Shown here one piece after another: positions 60,179-64,000 of a DNA stretch of 64,000 bases. The stretch is from positions 124,001 to 188,000 of the forward strand of contig JANOCD010000052.1 of the NCBI GenBank assembly GCA_031411995.1. Reading direction: 5' to 3'. The notes beneath the pieces are model-generated. The model had not been told where the DNA came from. It saw nothing but the letters and a program-made list of their open reading frames with translations, and did not search any database. The translations under genes were made by a program, and so were the position numbers. Source of the DNA: Rudanella sp031411995. GTDB taxonomy: Bacteria; Bacteroidota; Bacteroidia; Cytophagales; Spirosomataceae. How positions within the stretch are numbered: the stretch's first letter is position 1; each line of letters starts with the position of its first letter.

Positions 60179-63100
60179 TCAATTAAACACATACTTCTTC
60201 TGCAACGCGGGCGACAGCCCCGCTACGTTAGCCCGCCGAAGCCAGGCCAACCGCTCGGTAGGTACACGCAGTACGTGAAAACCCGACCGCGAAACGGCCC
60301 ACACCGTACCGTCGGGCCGAACGGTCAGGGTGAGCAACTGCCGCACTACAGTCTGCGCCAGTCGGGTGCCCGTCGCCGGTTCCAGCACGTCGATAGCAAC
60401 CCGTGCGTCGGTGAGCTGACGCGCTACGTAGAGCAGCCCGTTTCGGACGGTAGGCGGCTGATACAGCGTTCCCTCGCCAACCCGGCTGATCCGGCAACCA
60501 CCGGCCCGTAGGTGCAGATAAAACGTTTCGGTCAGCGTCCCCAACGTGCTGTACAAAACCCCGCCTGTTTGCCCCCCGCCCGATGTGGCAGGCACAAACG
60601 CAAACCAGCGGGCCACACCGCCCTGACTATGCAACAGGCTGACACTTGGTCCGTTCAGGCGGTAAATCCACAGGTGGTCCGGGTCTTTCGTGAACAGCAG
60701 CCGCCCGTCCGGGCTGATCAGGTTAGTCGGAGGTTGTTCGGGCCAGTTCTCGTTCAGTCTGGCATAGGTTCGCTCCGGTAAATTACGTATCGCTTGCCAC
60801 TTACCCTGGCGAAGGTAATGCAAAATCGGAATGCTGGGATCACGTTTCAGCGTAAACACGCCGTGACCCGTTTGGGGCGAAAAACCCATTATCTGTCCAA
60901 CGCCCACCGGCAGCGGGTACGCAGTGCGTTCGGCCAGACGTAGCGGTTGAATGACTGCGGTGCTGTCTGAGGCCCGCGTTTGCCAGAGATACTGACCTAC
61001 AAAACCCGCCGAGGGTTTTTCGTACAGGGTTGTGATGCCGTCTATTTCGTATCGTTCCATTGTGGTAAGCGTTCGGTCGAAAGCACGCACCCGTTCCCAT
61101 TCGTTAGTCAGTTGCCACAGGCTATCGGCAGAATTACTCTTCACGGACTGCATAAACAGATGCTGCCCATCGGGAGCGACTATCAGCCGACGCTGCACGG
61201 ACATAGTGCGCCTGGCTCCACCCAGTGAATTGGTTGCCTGCACATATGGCCCCCGAAACAGGTAGGGCTTAACCAGCCCATCGTCAGTAAGAGGCCAAAT
61301 GTTGCTGGCATAGCGGTTTGCACCCTCGGCGGCTGCCGACTCATGGTATGTCAGCAGATACCGGTCGTGGTTCAGAAACCGGCATTCGCTGATGACAAAG
61401 GGTAGCGGGAGTTTTTGCAACAGCCTAAACCGCCCCGCCCGGCTCCCGTACAGCACCGTGGCCGAATTCGATGCCATACTACGTCGGAGTTGCGTATTAC
61501 TGGCCTGTGTACGGCTACGTCCGAGGAGGTACTGTCCCTCTTCCGAAAAGCGGGCCTCGGCCAGCGGAGCCTGTAACCGGGGTTCGTGGAATGGCCACAA
61601 CAGGGCGGTGCTGTAGAGCGTTTTTTCGGATGCGCCATCCTCCCCACCCAGCACCCATTGGCCGTCGGCAGAGAACCGCGTCACACTCGCGGACAATCGC
61701 TCCCGAAAGCCGTAGAGCGGGGTTAGTTTATCGGGGCCAATCTGCCACAGGCTGTCGGGTACGGCACCGGCATGATACGTTAGCAGTAACCCACCGTCGG
61801 GTGAGTAATACGAGCGGATCGATGTGTTGGGTAGTTCGGTATTGGTTAGGCGAAGAGGTCGTTGAAAACCATGTACGGGTTCTAAAGCAGTGTCGCTGCA
61901 CCGCCACAGGCTATCCGTTTTGTCATGTCGCGCCAGCAGATACTGCCCATCGGCTGAGAACAGGTCGAACCACAACTCGCTCTTCTCAGTAAACTGGTGC
62001 AGCAGCGTAGGCGTTTGGTTGCTCAGGCTCCAGCACTGCGCTTCGGAACGACTGCTGGCCGAACTCCGCAGCAGACAACTTCCATTGGGTGAAAAACGGC
62101 TCATTACCCGTCTGTTTTCGGGCTGTAGAAACACATGCCGTAGCGTCAGCGTGCCGTTGTCTACCGCCCAAAGGCTATCCCGATTGGCACCGCTGAAACT
62201 CAGCAACAGCCAGCGGCCATCGGCCGAAACCACTTCAGACAGCCGATCCGTGTAGCAGTCGCGGAATACCTGCGTCTGCACGGTGTCCGGACTGAGCCGG
62301 GTCAGCACTATACTGTTTTCAGCCTCTCCTCTCAGCAGTAGCCAACGCCCATCAGCTGAGAAGGCAAACGACCTTGCCGACTCATCGGCAGGCAGGCTGT
62401 AGGCCCGAACGGGACCATCGGCGGTAAGTCGATAAAGCTGCTTCGTCGCCAAACCCCTGTCGTTGCTGACCGTGCAGACGTACCTGCCATCGGGTGAAAA
62501 CGCCGATTTATAGCGGTTAGCTACGATGTTGGTTCGCCGTAGTTGGCCATCCAGAATCTGATAAAGCCGGGTGGTCTGATCGTTCCAGAACGAAGCCAGT
62601 ACGTAGCGGCCATCGGGCGAGAACTTAGCGTATTCCAGAATCTGCTGTTGCCGGTTCAGCACCCGTGCAGATTGCCGCTGACAGTCGAGTAGGATTGTGC
62701 CGGTCTTCGTAGCCACCAGCACATAGCGGTCGTCAGGCGCAAAGAACACATCTTCAATCGGAGCCGAAAAGTTGAACAGGCTGATTAGGCTGTCGCCCCG
62801 GCAGGCATAGAGCCGGGCCGGACTACCCGCAGCCACTACGTAGCGCAGCCCGGGAGAGGGCCAGAGTTGGGCCGATTTCAGGCTGTACAGCCAGAGATTG
62901 GGCTGGTTGACCAAGTCGCCTACCTGTTGCAGAATGCGGCTGCTGTCGGGAAACTGCCGTCGAGCGTGTTCGAGTAGCCGCAGCGACTGCACCTGGTCAT
63001 TGCTGGCCAGATTTTGGGCTTCGGCCAGCAGGCTTTGCAGCAGAATCTGGTTGATGTTGCGCCGACGGGCATCTTCCATTTGCCGAACCATGTCCGGTTG

Positions 63101-63280
63101 GCCGAGGCTCCGCGCCAGTTGAAAAGCCGAATAAGCTTTTGCGTATTCTCCCCCCGCCACCAACTGCCTGCCCCGCCCCGCCCAGTACCTTGCCGACTCC
63201 GAGTGTGGCACCGACTGAGCGTTTAGCTGGGTTAGGGTGAGTAGTGCAGTAAGTGCGGTCAGGAGACAGGTTAGCGTCAT
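60179..63280 (-). CDS. Exported beta-propeller protein A
   Basis: A 1033-residue paralogue of the gene downstream, with the same order of parts. It has a signal peptide (LLTALTALLTLTQLNAQ) and a helical N-domain (ARYWAGRGRQLVAGGEYAKA, QSLRLLEHARRQFPDSS). About 14 propeller blades follow (FSPDGRYVLA, FSADGRWLLL, FSPNGSCLLR, YSPDGGLLLTY, ISPDGRLLFT), and the tail ends LTVRPDGTVWAVSRSG and ALQKKYVFN. Both proteins share the segment RLYxCRGDSL after the N-domain. They arose by tandem duplication and have diverged widely in the blades. Spacing to the C1 peptidase gene is 12 bp. The function is unknown; a scaffold or sensor role is inference. Confidence 0.8.
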   Translation of the reverse strand: MTLTCLLTALTALLTLTQLNAQSVPHSESARYWAGRGRQLVAGGEYAKAYSAFQLARSLGQPDMVRQMEDARRRNINQILLQSLLAEAQNLASNDQVQSLRLLEHARRQFPDSSRILQQVGDLVNQPNLWLYSLKSAQLWPSPGLRYVVAAGSPARLYACRGDSLISLFNFSAPIEDVFFAPDDRYVLVATKTGTILLDCQRQSARVLNRQQQILEYAKFSPDGRYVLASFWNDQTTRLYQILDGQLRRTNIVANRYKSAFSPDGRYVCTVSNDRGLATKQLYRLTADGPVRAYSLPADESARSFAFSADGRWLLLRGEAENSIVLTRLSPDTVQTQVFRDCYTDRLSEVVSADGRWLLLSFSGANRDSLWAVDNGTLTLRHVFLQPENRRVMSRFSPNGSCLLRSSASSRSEAQCWSLSNQTPTLLHQFTEKSELWFDLFSADGQYLLARHDKTDSLWRCSDTALEPVHGFQRPLRLTNTELPNTSIRSYYSPDGGLLLTYHAGAVPDSLWQIGPDKLTPLYGFRERLSASVTRFSADGQWVLGGEDGASEKTLYSTALLWPFHEPRLQAPLAEARFSEEGQYLLGRSRTQASNTQLRRSMASNSATVLYGSRAGRFRLLQKLPLPFVISECRFLNHDRYLLTYHESAAAEGANRYASNIWPLTDDGLVKPYLFRGPYVQATNSLGGARRTMSVQRRLIVAPDGQHLFMQSVKSNSADSLWQLTNEWERVRAFDRTLTTMERYEIDGITTLYEKPSAGFVGQYLWQTRASDSTAVIQPLRLAERTAYPLPVGVGQIMGFSPQTGHGVFTLKRDPSIPILHYLRQGKWQAIRNLPERTYARLNENWPEQPPTNLISPDGRLLFTKDPDHLWIYRLNGPSVSLLHSQGGVARWFAFVPATSGGGQTGGVLYSTLGTLTETFYLHLRAGGCRISRVGEGTLYQPPTVRNGLLYVARQLTDARVAIDVLEPATGTRLAQTVVRQLLTLTVRPDGTVWAVSRSGFHVLRVPTERLAWLRRANVAGLSPALQKKYVFN

Positions 63281-63292
63281 AACAGAGGAAAG

Positions 63293-64000
63293 TTACAGTC
63301 GAATCAGCAGCGGAATAATGCCGGTGGGGTTGGTCGTGTTCAAGCTGAACGACATGGCATCGGGTGCGTACGTAGCGGTTTTGTTCAACTGATTACCGAG
63401 GGCCGTGGCAACGATCTGTTCAACGGATGCTCCCGGTATGGAGATGCCCGGTATGGGTGTATCCGGTTTCCCTAACTGCTGTACGATAGCCGCTACGTTG
63501 GCAATAGGGTGCAGGCTGTATAGCACCAGCAGATAATCCTGACCGAGCGCGTCGGGGAGGCCCATGGGTGGCTTGTTGATGCGGGGAAAGATAAACAATG
63601 AATCAGGCCCGGCCGTGGGTACTGGATCGCCATCGGCTGGTACGTATTGGGTAGCCATGCCGTTGCCGAGTTGCATGATATAGACGTGCATGGGTCGGCT
63701 GCTGCTAACCGCCAGCCGGACGGTCTTGTTGGCGGGATAGGCTCCGGCGGGCTGGTAGGTACGCAGGCTTCCGCCACTACGTATCAGCGGCACCGATAAT
63801 CCTCCTGTCGATTGATAGAGGTCAACCTTCCCCAGCAGCAACGCCTGCCTGCTCTGTGCCGAGAAGGGCGTGACGACGTAGGCATTCTCCGAAAAATCCG
63901 CCAGGTCATCGTAGCGAATCCAGCATTTGCCCGCTTTGCCCCAGGCAGTTCCCCAGCTATTGACCACCTGAAACGCCCCGCCGGTTACGGTATTGTCGTA
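63293..64000 (-). CDS. Papain-like (C1) cysteine peptidase, C-terminal part (N-terminus beyond window)
   Basis: The last 235 codons of a larger gene whose start lies past the right edge. GGAFQVVNSWGTAWGKAG is the papain-family asparagine box, with the catalytic Asn in NSWG; the Cys and His parts are outside the window. The rest (about 190 residues) resembles DUF4384: RLAVSSSRPMHVYIMQLGNG, VPADGDPVPTAGPDSLFIFP and GQDYLLVLYSLHPIANVAAI. It probably is a lineage-specific C-terminal domain also found beside caspase proteins. It is the first visible gene of the operon and precedes propeller A by 12 bp. Confidence 0.78.
   Translation of the reverse strand, partial: YDNTVTGGAFQVVNSWGTAWGKAGKCWIRYDDLADFSENAYVVTPFSAQSRQALLLGKVDLYQSTGGLSVPLIRSGGSLRTYQPAGAYPANKTVRLAVSSSRPMHVYIMQLGNGMATQYVPADGDPVPTAGPDSLFIFPRINKPPMGLPDALGQDYLLVLYSLHPIANVAAIVQQLGKPDTPIPGISIPGASVEQIVATALGNQLNKTATYAPDAMSFSLNTTNPTGIIPLLIRL

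Overview
The window reads as chromosomal DNA of a Bacteroidota bacterium, most likely Cytophagales close to Spirosoma, Fibrella or Larkinella. The support is three SusC/SusD outer-membrane pairs, several start-proximal promoters that fit the Bacteroidota pattern (TTG, about 19 nt, TAnnTTTG), almost no Shine-Dalgarno sequences, and lineage families such as DUF4270, DUF2911, GEVED and stand-alone GT5 proteins. The genus cannot be fixed from sequence reading alone. I see no rRNA, tRNA, CRISPR array, transposase or phage gene.

Layout. 1-3841: a SusC/SusD pair, the SusD cut by the window edge. 4054-9016: a ccmB-C-D-E-F cytochrome c maturation operon, interrupted between ccmC and ccmD by a 162-bp palindromic element; its CcmE has the CxxxY heme-binding variant. 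9174-11622: feoAB iron uptake, divergent from ccm. 11696-13592: a 54-aa membrane protein and the NAD(P)HX repair enzyme Nnr. 13729-18410: a second SusC/SusD pair with a perfect 25-bp hairpin between the two genes. 18496-24842: a cyclophilin, ribosomal protein L19, a subtilase, Xaa-Pro aminopeptidase, a TetR regulator and PanC. 25027-29749: a stand-alone degenerate GT5 protein, a DUF4270 lipoprotein, GlmS and a Uma2-fold protein. 29757-41880: peptidase T, a MazG-like NTP pyrophosphohydrolase, an LRR protein, a short 6-phosphogluconate dehydrogenase, a GMC oxidoreductase with a D-2-hydroxyacid dehydrogenase, DUF2911, a fatty acid desaturase, DUF937 and a secreted M43 metalloprotease. 41980-46758: a third SusC/SusD pair with a near-perfect promoter. 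47047-51830: a cytosolic trypsin-like protease, an M20 deacetylase, a CorC/HlyC-type transporter, a small membrane protein and a META lipoprotein.

51849-64000 is the least ordinary part. It is a compact minus-strand operon running C1 (papain-like) peptidase, beta-propeller A, beta-propeller B, a caspase-SGNH hydrolase fusion, and an MpaB/Lcp-like heme oxygenase-DUF5995 fusion. Gaps are 12, 12, 49 and 34 bp. The two propellers are tandem paralogues with signal peptides. Two different cysteine-protease folds, a lipase/esterase-type hydrolase and a putative heme oxygenase in one transcription unit make this the best candidate for an undescribed system, though its function cannot be deduced here.

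A second theme is intergenic palindromes built from short words repeated several times, with different words at different loci. At several loci the element supplies the last codons and stop of the neighbouring gene: ccmC, the M20 gene, the CorC gene, the small membrane protein gene and the desaturase gene.
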